From positions 110,330,515 to 110,394,514 of the forward strand of contig OW799237.1 in NCBI GenBank assembly GCA_941918925.1: a stretch of DNA of 64,000 nt, in the 5' to 3' direction. Position numbers and translations under genes: made by a program. Of this stretch, positions 11,435 to 20,408 are shown piece after piece; position 1 is the first letter of the stretch; every line of letters begins with the position of its first letter. Source of the DNA: Phyto melanocephala (lineage: Eukaryota; Arthropoda; Insecta; Diptera; Rhinophoridae). Under the pieces are notes generated by a model. The model had not been told where the DNA came from. It did not search any database and saw nothing but the letters and a program-made list of their open reading frames with translations.

Positions 11435-13865
11435 TGTTGCGGGTGGTTTCTAGTCCTAATGTTGTCGTTTAGTTTGTTCTTTTTTTTGCTCGTTGGTGTC
11501 TTATTTTTTTTTTGTGAGAATGGTTGTTGGGTGGTGATTGATTTTTTTTTTGGTGTCCTGTGCTTGAATTTTTGGGATGATTTGTGTTTGTTTTGATGAT
11601 CTTGATGTTATAGTTGTGAGGAATGTGATGTTTGTTTAGTTTTTATATATTTTTTTTGTATTTTTTAAATTGCTTGAGGGTATTTGGTTTTCTTTTGCGT
11701 GTGAAATTCTGGCGTTTGTTTTGTTGAATGGTTTAGAAGTGTGCAGACTGAAATTTGACAGTAAAAGCTTTTTGTAGGAATAGTTGTATTAAATAGTAGT
11801 TATGGTATTACCAGGTGAAAAATATCTGTTAAGGTTGGTGATGAAGTAGGAGAACAATTATATTTCTCAGTATTTTTTTTTTGTATACATTAGTTTAATG
11901 GTTAAGGCGAGGCGGGGGAAGAAAAATGGACTTTGAACTCTACAGATTTATTTGTGTTGCGGAACAATACTGTTTCTTTTTATAACATCACCGGTATAAT
12001 TTTTTTTTAACGATTTTTGTTAGTGTTAACAGAATTGATAATAAATGATGAATTTGGATTTTTTTTTAAAAACGTTATAACATTAGTGGTTGAATATGAA
12101 GTTTGATATCAGTCGGATAACATTTGTTTTATTTTAAATTAAAATTTGAAAGGGAGAAGTGAAACTTTGCTGTTTGAATAGAAAAGTGAAAGATAATTAT
12201 TAATTAGAATATTATTTTTATTTGTGTGAATAAGTGTATTTAAAATAAGGAAAAGAAATATGTAAGTTTCAGTTGGAGAAGAAAAATATGATATTATTGC
12301 ATATGAGTGTAAATTAATTAATGGTAAATGTTTTTGAAATAGAGTTGTAAAATTGCAAGGAAAAGGAAGTGGAAATTGCTGTAGCCAGGAAAACTTATTG
12401 CATCAGCGTTCTTGGTTTTGACAGTGGTATCTAGAACTGGGTAGAAAACGTACTTGGAAAGGTATGCATAGTGTGAGCGGTAAACGGAAATGAATTTATG
12501 ATTTAAAGAAAGGGGAAAAAAAAAGGTAACGATAATTTATTTTATTTTTGATTTTTTTGATGGCAGTTCCATTGAGGATACCGGCCAGGGTGAAAAAAAA
12601 TTGGCTGGTAACAATTGCGGAAACAGAGTTCTAGTATCTCCACGAAAGCTCATTGTATTATTTGTGCAGACTAGTAATTAGTCAAGTTTTAAACCGGGAA
12701 ATATTGTCCCAAAGCTTTTGTGTAAAGTAGAATAAAAACCCCGGTGGAAAATTTGGGATCATAACATCGAATTATACATAAGATTAATTATTTTTTTTTA
12801 TTTTTTTTATTACTTAAGTTCTCACTTGAAATTGTAGGAAAAATTAGAGAATCGTTTTTGTTAGTATATTTAGTGTGTGTAGTTGTATAAAAGAAAAGAA
12901 AGAACAAAGGGTCAGACTAGGTATTATAAATAATTTGTTCGGTGTTTTTGAGTGTGTCATAAAAGTTAGTACCTCAGAGAGCTCTTTAAGGGAAGTCTAT
13001 ATACGTTTTTTTTTTGTTTTGTACATTTGAGACTGAAAAGTGTAGTAAGTCTATTTTATTTTGCAAAATCTGGTCTTTCCTTTCCCATAGAACTTATCGT
13101 TAGAGTGTAAAGTTTTATTGTTTTTATTTTTTTTTTATATATATATAATACGTTTTTTTTTTATTGTGTAAATTTTCTACATTTAGTTTAGTAATTTATT
13201 AATATTCACTTTCAATTAAAATTTAATAATAAATTTTTTTTTGAGAAAATAGAATAGGAAAAATAAACGGAAAATAAAGTAAGGCAAATAGATTCGAATA
13301 AAAGGAAATTAGCATAGCAGTTAAGAGTGTAAGAGTTATTTATTCATCTACTTATATTATAAACGGAAGTAGAGGAAACGGAAGTGATAGGGATTTTTGT
13401 AAATTAAGTTAGTTGCTTTTTTTTTATTAATAGTAGAAATGTTAGAGATAAGTTTTTTTTTGTAAATTTATTTTATTCTTTATTTTTAATAATTTGTAGT
13501 ATTTGTATTTATAGTATAAATAAATGTGATAATTATTTGTAACGTTATTATGGAAAAATGTGAGTAGATCATTTACGAGGGAAATGTTGATATAGGTGGT
13601 GAGTTGAATGACGGATAGTGGGGTCCGTAAGCAAATTCGGTGCGGATGCATTACGGCCATGGAAGGGTAATGGGCGATTGGAGGTTACCATCTGCCTCCC
13701 TATTCAGAAGTGGTTCCCTTTAACAGGTAGTATTTATTTTTTTTTGTATCTCATTTTTTTTATGTCGAGCCTCGGCCAACAAAGGGTTGAGAACTACTCC
13801 CAGAGAACGAGCCGCGAGAGCCAGCAGGGTAGGGTATTTGAAGGCCGACCAAACGGTTCGTAACA
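11435..13865 (+). repeat. 5' long terminal repeat
   Basis: It matches 20409-22839 at a constant offset of 8974 from end to end, so there is no net insertion or deletion. One substitution was found (A at 12517, G at 21491). It begins TG and ends CA, as retroviral-type LTRs do. At 2.4 kb it is unusually long for an insect LTR. It contains a short frame at 13618-13863, repeated in the other LTR, which I do not regard as a gene. Confidence 0.95.
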
Positions 13866-13870
13866 TAAAA

Positions 13871-13880
13871 TGGCGCCCAA
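13871..13880 (+). promoter_or_regulatory. Primer binding site for tRNA-Lys
   Basis: TGGCGCCCAA lies 5 bases after the 5' LTR. It is complementary to the 3' end of eukaryotic tRNA-Lys(CTT), whose acceptor end is GTTGGGCG plus CCA. The match covers 10 bases and then breaks. This is where minus-strand DNA synthesis would be primed. Confidence 0.85.
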
Positions 13881-14881
13881 TATTAAAGAAAAAAATGAAT
13901 TTTTGAACTAAAATAATTATTAGTGTATTATATCTAAACACTTGGAAATAGAATACTAGTTTTTTTTTTCAATAGCCCTACGTGTAGTTTCGCTTATATA
14001 GTTTTACTAAAGTCAGAAAAATATGTCGTAACCGTTTTGAAAGTTTATTCAAAAGTCCGTTGTGCGAATAAATTTTGAATTTAGTACTCTATAAGGGAAA
14101 TTATACGCCTGATTCAAATGATAATAGGGTAAAGTCTTAGATAATGGAATATTTATTCTAATAGCGGGCCCTAAATTCTATCTAGATTTACATAGATAGT
14201 TTCTGTTGGATGTTTTGTTTGTGGAGCAGTCGCAAGATGGCGTGATAGCCGCTCCAGCATAGTCTTTGAGGTCCGAAGTGTCAGGCAATATTGCATACTG
14301 GCCTCCAGGAATCACCGAGCTAGGGTAATACTGGAGTACAAATGAAATTGTGAATTATATACATATATATGTATATATAAATATATATACACATGTATAT
14401 ATTTTTTTTAGTAATAATGTCTTGGAACGATTGGAATAGCTCTTAATGAGAATCAAATTAAATTAACCGTCAAACCACCACTCGTCAACATTCCCTTATA
14501 TGAAAAAATTAATTGTTTTGATTAAAATAAGGTATATTAGCAAACAATTGTGTTGTCTTCATATAGTTTTATTTTTTTTTGTGAACGAATTTTTTTTTTT
14601 TGATAAATTAATTTAAGTTAATTATAGAAATTTTTTTTTTGTAATTGTAGTAGATGTGTTTATTTGTTAATAAGTAGTTTTTTTTTTTTTGTCATATTAT
14701 TATTTTAATAAGTTATATGTTATATATTTATATGTAGATGTATTCTATAAATTGTTAATTTTAGTGATTCAAAGTTTTTTTATATAATTGTTTTTATTTG
14801 TATTATTGGTGCAGTAATTGTAAAAATCTACGAGGTCAGTCAGTTAACTAATAGGAAATATTTTTTTTTTTTTTTTTTGTG
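13881..14881 (+). other. Retrotransposon leader (5' untranslated region)
   Basis: About 1 kb without a long frame. It carries a possible hairpin with GGAGC (14223-14227) and GCTCC (14251-14255), an AT dinucleotide-rich patch at 14355-14400, and a run of about 18 T immediately before gag. A packaging signal would be expected in this region, but none can be proved by eye. Confidence 0.6.
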
Positions 14882-16408
14882 ATGAGTAAGGAGCATAAAA
14901 TTCAAACTAGAACTAGAAAGAGAACAGTAGAACAAACAGCTTTGAATAATTCAGTAGTGGTTAGGCCGAAACAGGTAAAATACTCACAAGAAAAGTCAAT
15001 GATGGCTTCTAATAATGATAATATCCGGGATTTATCCGGTACAATCAACACCAGGTTGACACAAGCTGCTACTGCGCCGAGTGCTACAGGAAATACTGGG
15101 CAGGATCCATCAACTAGCGCTTCCAATATCGCAGCTAATTCAGAGGTCAGAGTGTCGGTACCTGAAGAGTCATCGTTAGTGCAGGGAGCATTAGAGGAGA
15201 GTATCAAGAAAATAGTACAAGGCGAAACAGACGATATTAGAAAATCTATGGAAGAATTAACAAGAATTATAAAAGAAATGTCAATGAGATCTCGATCTGG
15301 GGAATCTATTAATTCAAACCCATCCGCAAATAATACAAATGATTATAATACGACCAATATGTTGCTCCAAGGTAATAGAATAAATAACCAAAACTCCACT
15401 CTGCGATTAGCTGATAATTCAGATTTTCACATACCACCAAGAAACAATCCCAATGTATTGCCGATAGCAAATGTGCCAAACAATGAGGGTACTGCGTATA
15501 CCGATCAGTTAGGATATAATAGAGTAGCATCAGGTCGAAACGCTGTGTCTGGAAATGGAAATAATGAAAATATACAGAGAATTAATATTCGTATTGATAA
15601 GTGGGGATTAGTGTTCGATGGTAATAATACACATTTAAGTGTTGAAGACTTCATTTTTAGGATAGAGCATCTGCAAACTTATTATGAGATAAGTTGGGAC
15701 GAAATTCTACGAGATTTTCACCTGTTGGTCACTGGAGCTGCGAAAGATTGGTATTGGTTACTAATACGCACTCATGGTATCATGACGTGGCCAACATTAA
15801 GGTGTGAATTATCGAATCAATATCGAACTAATATTTCAAACTTTGAAATCATGCGGGATTTAGTGGAGCGAAAACAACAGTCAAACGAATCCTTGGATTC
15901 CTTTTTTCACACTATGTGTAAATTACGCTCAAGGCTTGTACAGCCTATCCCAGAGTTTGATATGGTTAAAATATTAAAGAGAAATGTTAAGGAAAGTATA
16001 GCTCGAATTGTATACCCCATTACCGTATCATCTGTAGAACAGTTAAGAATGGAATGTCTGGAAGCAGAGCGCAATTTTCCGAGAAGGGACGTTCGAAATA
16101 TACCACCAAACCGTTCATTCAGAAATGTAAATGAAGTGGGCTTTGAGACCCAGGAAGAAGATGATGAGTGCTACGAAGAAATGGCAGCAATGAATATGAT
16201 ACAGCCTAAACAATCACTAAAATGTTGGAACTGTAAGGCAACAGGACATGGTTTCCGCGACTGTGATGCCAATGAAAGGACACTGTTTTGCTACAGGTGC
16301 GGCAAGCCGAATGTGATAGCGCCAAAATGTCCTGACTGTAAACAGGGAAACGTTATGAGGGACGTGGGAATAAGTGGGGGCCAACGTCCAGCAATGGAAA
16401 AACATTAA
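14882..16408 (+). CDS. gag: Gag polyprotein of LTR retrotransposon
   Basis: The 508-residue protein forms the virus-like particle and binds genomic RNA in the cytoplasm. The ATG at 14882 is preferred to the in-frame GTG just before it. The N-terminal half is Ser/Asn-rich and low-complexity; a capsid-like region follows around residues 230-400 (WGLVFDGNN, FHLLVTGAAKDWYW, QYRTNISNFEIMRDLVERKQ). The C-terminus has a canonical CCHC zinc knuckle, CWNCKATGHGFRDC, at residues 448-461. A second knuckle at 470-483, CYRCGKPNVIAPKC, has Val where the zinc-binding His should be, so it is probably defective or atypical. A CPDC pair follows. The frame ends 57 bases after a -1 slippery site that leads into pol. 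Confidence 0.93.
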   Translation: MSKEHKIQTRTRKRTVEQTALNNSVVVRPKQVKYSQEKSMMASNNDNIRDLSGTINTRLTQAATAPSATGNTGQDPSTSASNIAANSEVRVSVPEESSLVQGALEESIKKIVQGETDDIRKSMEELTRIIKEMSMRSRSGESINSNPSANNTNDYNTTNMLLQGNRINNQNSTLRLADNSDFHIPPRNNPNVLPIANVPNNEGTAYTDQLGYNRVASGRNAVSGNGNNENIQRINIRIDKWGLVFDGNNTHLSVEDFIFRIEHLQTYYEISWDEILRDFHLLVTGAAKDWYWLLIRTHGIMTWPTLRCELSNQYRTNISNFEIMRDLVERKQQSNESLDSFFHTMCKLRSRLVQPIPEFDMVKILKRNVKESIARIVYPITVSSVEQLRMECLEAERNFPRRDVRNIPPNRSFRNVNEVGFETQEEDDECYEEMAAMNMIQPKQSLKCWNCKATGHGFRDCDANERTLFCYRCGKPNVIAPKCPDCKQGNVMRDVGISGGQRPAMEKH

Positions 16409-19400
16409 ATGGAAATCCCCCTTTGGAAGAGGCAGAAAGTCACGGTATATCAAACTACATGCCAAGAATTAAACACCTGGTACCAGTGGATATAAGAAGG
16501 AAATTTTACAACCAGATAAGAGCGGAAATATTTAATGAGGATAACGTTCGCAGGCCTTTGTCGAGACGTATATTAAGAATTAGGGAATTATTTAAGGCAA
16601 AACGTGATAGGAAAAGAGGTATTGTAGAATCGTTGAATAGAGCTGGAAATAAGGATAATAGAGTTTTTATAGATGTAGAAATAGAGGGTAAATTGATGTC
16701 TGGATTATTAGATAGTGGGGCCTCAGTTAGTTTATTAGGAAAGGATTGTAGGGAAATTGTCGAGGAGTTAGATTTGAAAATCATACCTATATTCTCCAAT
16801 GTGAAAACCGCTACTGGTCAACACCATAGAATATTAGGTAAAATAAACGTAACCATAAAGTACAAAGATAAGAAGAATGATATTCTACTATATCTTTGTC
16901 CTGACTTGGAACAGTCTTTATATTTGGGAATAGATTTTTGGCGTTCATTTGGTTTAGCTCCGGAAGTAGTTGGGGTAGGTGAATTAGAGTTAAGTAAGGC
17001 AATAGAGGATTTTGTTTATGATGGAAGTGAACACAGGTTAGAGCCACATGATTTACCAGAGGATCAGAAACGAAGATTGGAGGAGGTTATAGGTAAATTC
17101 GATACTTTTGAGAACAAAGGATTAGGTAGGACTAGTTTGGAGAAGCATAGTATCAGGTTAATAGACGGCGCAGAACCGGTTAAGGATAGGTATTACCCGA
17201 TTTCTCCGGCAGTTCAGGATATTACCTACAAGGAAATCGATACTATGTTGGCATTGAATGTTATAGAGTTAAGTGAGAGTGCATGGAGTAATCGTACAAC
17301 AGTCGTAAGAAAACCGGATAAAAATAGGTTCTGTCTCGACGCTAGAAAGCTGAATAAATTAACGGTTAAGGATGCATACCCGCTACAAAACATCGATGGT
17401 ATTTTGAGCCGAATTGATGAGACATACTATATTAGTAGTGTCGATCTGAAGTACGCCTTTTGGCAGATCGAACTAGACGAAGAAAGTAGGCCATATACTG
17501 CGTTCACGGTAGCTGGTAGACCCTTATACCAATTTCGGGTCATGCCATTTGGGTTGTGCAACGCAGCCCAACGATTATGCAGATTGATGGATAAGGTGAT
17601 TCCGCAACGGCTAAAGGATAATGTGTTTACCTACCTGGATGACCTTTTAATAATATCTAACGATTTTGAGAAACACTTGGCTCTATTGGAAGACGTAGCC
17701 GAATGCCTAAAAATGGCAAATTTAACCATAGGTCTTAAAAAGTCTAAGTTTTGTTTTCAACAGCTTAAATATTTAGGATTTATAGTGGGAGCTGGAATGC
17801 TTAAAACTGATCCGGACAAAATAAAGGCCATAAGGGAGATACCTATCCCAAAATCTGTTAGGGAAGTGCGTAGCTTCTTGGGAACCGCTGGCTGGTATCG
17901 CCGGTTCATAAAGAATTTCTCAGCTATTTCCGCTCCATTAACCGATACTTTAAGGAAGACAACGACGAAATTTAAAATGGGCAATGAGGCAATTAATTCA
18001 TTTGAAAATTTAAAGAGAGCGTTAACTTCAGCACCAGTTCTGCGTCACGCTGATTTTACGAAGAGATTTTATATACAATGTGACGCTTGTGAATACGGTA
18101 TTGGAGCAGTATTGTATCAAATAAGTGGAGAAAGTGATGAACATCCAATTGCGTTTTACTCGCAAAAGTTGAACACGGCTCAGAGAAAGTATAGCGTAAC
18201 AGAAAAAGAATGCTTGGCTGCTGTTATGGCTGTTAAAAAATTCCGTCAGTATGTGGAAATGATGCCATTTACTATCGTCACCGATCACGCTAGTCTCAAG
18301 TGGCTAATGTCGATGAAAGACCTCTCGGGAAGATTAGCGAGATGGTCTCTGCAATTGCAGGCTTTCGACTTTGACATACAACATAGGAAAGGATCAGAAA
18401 ACATCGTAGCCGATATGTTATCCCGAGTATCGAATGATATTACAGTGAGCGAAGTTAATGTAGCCGATTATCTTGGTTTTGAGACAACCGAATTTGAAAG
18501 CCCGGAATATTTAGAAATGGTGGAGCAGATCCAAAAAAATGCCGAAAGGTTGCCAGAGTTAAAAGTAGAAAATGGTCTTATTTACAAAAAGACAAGTTTT
18601 GATCAACTTGATGAACATCCATGGAAGTTGTGGATCCCAGCACTAATAACACAACCGGTTATAGAAAAAGCACATTCAACTTTAACTACTGCCCATGGCG
18701 GCATAGCTAAGACTCTTGAGAGAATTAAACGTTATTTCTATTGGCCGAAAATGGTAATACAGGTGAAAAACTTTGTAGCTAATTGTCAAGTATGTAAGGA
18801 AATAAAGCCATGCAATTCGAATCTTCGACCTGAAATTGGCGAAAGGGTGATAACAGAGAGGCCCTTTCAGAAGTTATATATCGACTTCATGGGCAAATAT
18901 CCTCGGTCAAAAAAGGGCAACTGTTATATTTTTATCGTTGTTGATCATTTTTCGAAGTTTACGTTTTTGAAAGCTATGAAAGAGGCCACTACTAGTAATG
19001 TGATTGATTTCCTGGTGAAGGAAATATTCCATAAATTTGGTGTCCCCGAGGTGATACATAGTGATAACGGGAGCCAATTTATTGCAAAAAGTTTTGAAAA
19101 CTTAATGCAATTGTACAAAATTAGACACATGAAAACGGCCGTTTATTCACCACAGAGTAATGCAAGTGAAAGGGTTAACCAATCAGTATTGTCGGCAATA
19201 CGCGCATATTTGGATAAAGACCATCGAGAATGGGATTTATATCTTTCCGAAATCGAGTGTGCATTACGAACATCTGTTCATACTGCCACCGGCGTTACAC
19301 CCTTTTTTGCTCTTTTCGGTTATCATATGTATACCAGCGGTGCCGACTATAAATTAGGTAGAAAATTAGGATCGTTAACTGACCATGAGATAGTACAATT

Positions 19401-19701
19401 GGATAGAAATGATAAAATGCGAATTACGCGAGAGAAGATAATGGAGAGTATGGAAAAGGCCTATGAGGCAAGTGCAAGGAGGTATAATAGAGGGGCACGT
19501 GTGACTAAATTTGTGCCCGGACAGGAGGTATATCGAAGGAACAATGTTTTGAGTAACTTTAGCAGGAATATAAATTCTAAGTTTTGCCGGAAATTTTTGA
19601 AAAGTAGGGTGGTTAGACCTATCGGTAATAACCTTTACGAGCTGGAGACATTAAATGGCAAGCCTTTGGGTATATATCACGCAAAGGATATAAGGGCTTA
19701 G
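16342..19701 (+). CDS. pol: Pol polyprotein (protease, reverse transcriptase, RNase H, integrase)
   Basis: The -1 frame relative to gag is open from 16342; it has no ATG until after gag ends, so it is probably made only as Gag-Pol. Numbered from the TTG at 16423, it has an aspartic protease (LLDSGASVSLLG, Asp 97), reverse transcriptase (FCLDARKLN near 303; YLDD at 404-407), RNase H (first Asp 554 in YIQCDACEYGIGAV, then TEKECLAAV and IVTDHASL) and integrase. The integrase has an H-H-C-C zinc region (AHSTLTTAH, CQVCKE) and the catalytic triad YIDF, HSDNGSQF and SNASE. Between the second Asp and the Glu there are 34 residues rather than the usual 35. No stop or frameshift interrupts the 3.3 kb, so the protein looks functional. 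Confidence 0.95.
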   Translation, partial: TGKRYEGRGNKWGPTSSNGKTLNGNPPLEEAESHGISNYMPRIKHLVPVDIRRKFYNQIRAEIFNEDNVRRPLSRRILRIRELFKAKRDRKRGIVESLNRAGNKDNRVFIDVEIEGKLMSGLLDSGASVSLLGKDCREIVEELDLKIIPIFSNVKTATGQHHRILGKINVTIKYKDKKNDILLYLCPDLEQSLYLGIDFWRSFGLAPEVVGVGELELSKAIEDFVYDGSEHRLEPHDLPEDQKRRLEEVIGKFDTFENKGLGRTSLEKHSIRLIDGAEPVKDRYYPISPAVQDITYKEIDTMLALNVIELSESAWSNRTTVVRKPDKNRFCLDARKLNKLTVKDAYPLQNIDGILSRIDETYYISSVDLKYAFWQIELDEESRPYTAFTVAGRPLYQFRVMPFGLCNAAQRLCRLMDKVIPQRLKDNVFTYLDDLLIISNDFEKHLALLEDVAECLKMANLTIGLKKSKFCFQQLKYLGFIVGAGMLKTDPDKIKAIREIPIPKSVREVRSFLGTAGWYRRFIKNFSAISAPLTDTLRKTTTKFKMGNEAINSFENLKRALTSAPVLRHADFTKRFYIQCDACEYGIGAVLYQISGESDEHPIAFYSQKLNTAQRKYSVTEKECLAAVMAVKKFRQYVEMMPFTIVTDHASLKWLMSMKDLSGRLARWSLQLQAFDFDIQHRKGSENIVADMLSRVSNDITVSEVNVADYLGFETTEFESPEYLEMVEQIQKNAERLPELKVENGLIYKKTSFDQLDEHPWKLWIPALITQPVIEKAHSTLTTAHGGIAKTLERIKRYFYWPKMVIQVKNFVANCQVCKEIKPCNSNLRPEIGERVITERPFQKLYIDFMGKYPRSKKGNCYIFIVVDHFSKFTFLKAMKEATTSNVIDFLVKEIFHKFGVPEVIHSDNGSQFIAKSFENLMQLYKIRHMKTAVYSPQSNASERVNQSVLSAIRAYLDKDHREWDLYLSEIECALRTSVHTATGVTPFFALFGYHMYTSGADYKLGRKLGSLTDHEIVQLDRNDKMRITREKIMESMEKAYEASARRYNRGARVTKFVPGQEVYRRNNVLSNFSRNINSKFCRKFLKSRVVRPIGNNLYELETLNGKPLGIYHAKDIRA
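16345..16389 (+). promoter_or_regulatory. Programmed -1 ribosomal frameshift signal at the gag-pol junction
   Basis: The slippery heptamer G GGA AAC occupies 16345-16351 in the gag reading phase. It begins only three bases after the last stop of the pol frame (TAA at 16339-16341). After an 8-base spacer, 16360-16367 (GGACGTGG) pairs with 16381-16389 (CCAACGTCC) as an 8-bp stem with one bulged A and a 13-base loop. Heptamer identity, phase, spacing and stem all fit known retroviral -1 signals; GGGAAAC is used by some retroviruses. Slippage here fuses Gag to Pol. Confidence 0.8.
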
Positions 19702-20276
19702 ATAGAGTGCATTGAATGTAATTTTGTTTTGTTGTGCGTGGGAATATTTTCGATTAAAGTTTTTTGTTGTTGTTGTCATGTTGTTATAGTGAAAGTATGT
19801 ATAACATACCTGAACTTTCCAGGAATTGTTTTAAAAGTATAATCGTAGCATGTTAACGAATGTACAAGTATATGTCCATTAGAGAGTTGAATTTAGATGG
19901 TTGATTGTAGATCCAAATGGCGATATGAAAGGGTGGCACACTGAAAATTAAAATGATGGTTGAACAAAGTAATAGTTTTTATTTATGAGAATTTTTCTTT
20001 TACTTCCCGTAAGGACAGGTTTGACACAGTCCATTAAAATTCATTTACCGGGGGTGGTGCTGCCAGATGTAGTCCAATGTACGAATCTACAATGTCGGAA
20101 TGAGGATAAATTTAGATAATGTATAGAGTAGAAACGACTTAACGTGTAGATGTTTACTTACCGTATGAATATACGATTTTTTTTGGTAATTACAAGATAA
20201 GTGATATTGTGGTAGAATTGAACGTAAGACAGGGCAAATTCATAATTCTTACCAGGGTTTTGTGGATGTAGATTAA
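19702..20276 (+). other. Retrotransposon 3' untranslated region, no env
   Basis: No frame with signal-peptide or membrane features occurs here on the + strand, so the element lacks an envelope gene. A 60-codon frame on the - strand at 20158-20340 is a chance frame across a structured region. Confidence 0.7.
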
Positions 20277-20300
20277 TACCGGCGTAGTGCACTACGGTAT
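20277..20300 (+). other. Palindromic hairpin upstream of the tRNA-Lys-like sequence
   Basis: CGTAGTGCACTACG (20283-20296) is a perfect 14-base palindrome. With a 3-base bulge (GGC) the pairing extends outward as TACC...GGTA. It directly precedes the tRNA-like segment. Confidence 0.7.
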
Positions 20301-20301
20301 G

Positions 20302-20348
20302 ACCCGGCTTGTGAGACATCAGGGCGTGGGAGTTCCCCACGTTGGGCG
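20302..20348 (+). other. tRNA-Lys-derived, D-arm-less remnant in the retrotransposon 3' UTR
   Basis: The 47-base segment aligns collinearly with eukaryotic tRNA-Lys(CTT). The 5' acceptor strand is CCCGGC (20303-20308), a shortened TGAGAC...AGGG part represents the anticodon arm, the T-arm stem is GTGGG (20326-20330) with CCCAC (20336-20340), and the 3' acceptor strand GTTGGGCG (20341-20348) is exact. The last 14 bases, CCCCACGTTGGGCG, are identical to the tRNA as I remember it. The D arm and about half the anticodon arm are missing. Acceptor and T-arm pairing is still possible. The element's primer site uses the same tRNA species, so capture during reverse transcription is the simplest origin; a retained role as a tRNA mimic is speculative. 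Confidence 0.75.
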
Positions 20349-20408
20349 AATTTTATAGGTGTAACCCGCACACCGTTCCCTCTGTCTATTGTCGCGAAAA
20401 CGGAGTTT
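20349..20408 (+). other. Region before the 3' LTR; weak polypurine tract
   Basis: The bases just before the 3' LTR (GCGAAAACGGAGTTT, ending 20408) hold only short purine runs. A strong polypurine tract, expected here for plus-strand priming, is not obvious; GAAAACGGAG is the best candidate. Confidence 0.45.

Noticed and set aside
13618..13863. 81-codon frame at the end of each LTR, beginning with GTG
   Set aside because: It lacks an ATG at its start, covers noncoding LTR sequence and has no family resemblance; its duplication only reflects LTR identity.
14902..17984. Several 70-100-codon frames on the - strand within gag and pol
   Set aside because: Mirror frames of the long coding regions, with no independent support.
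20158..20340. 60-codon frame on the - strand of the retrotransposon 3' UTR, possibly an antisense or env-like gene
   Set aside because: No signal peptide, membrane segment or similarity; it overlaps the tRNA-Lys-like and palindromic structures, which explain the sequence better.
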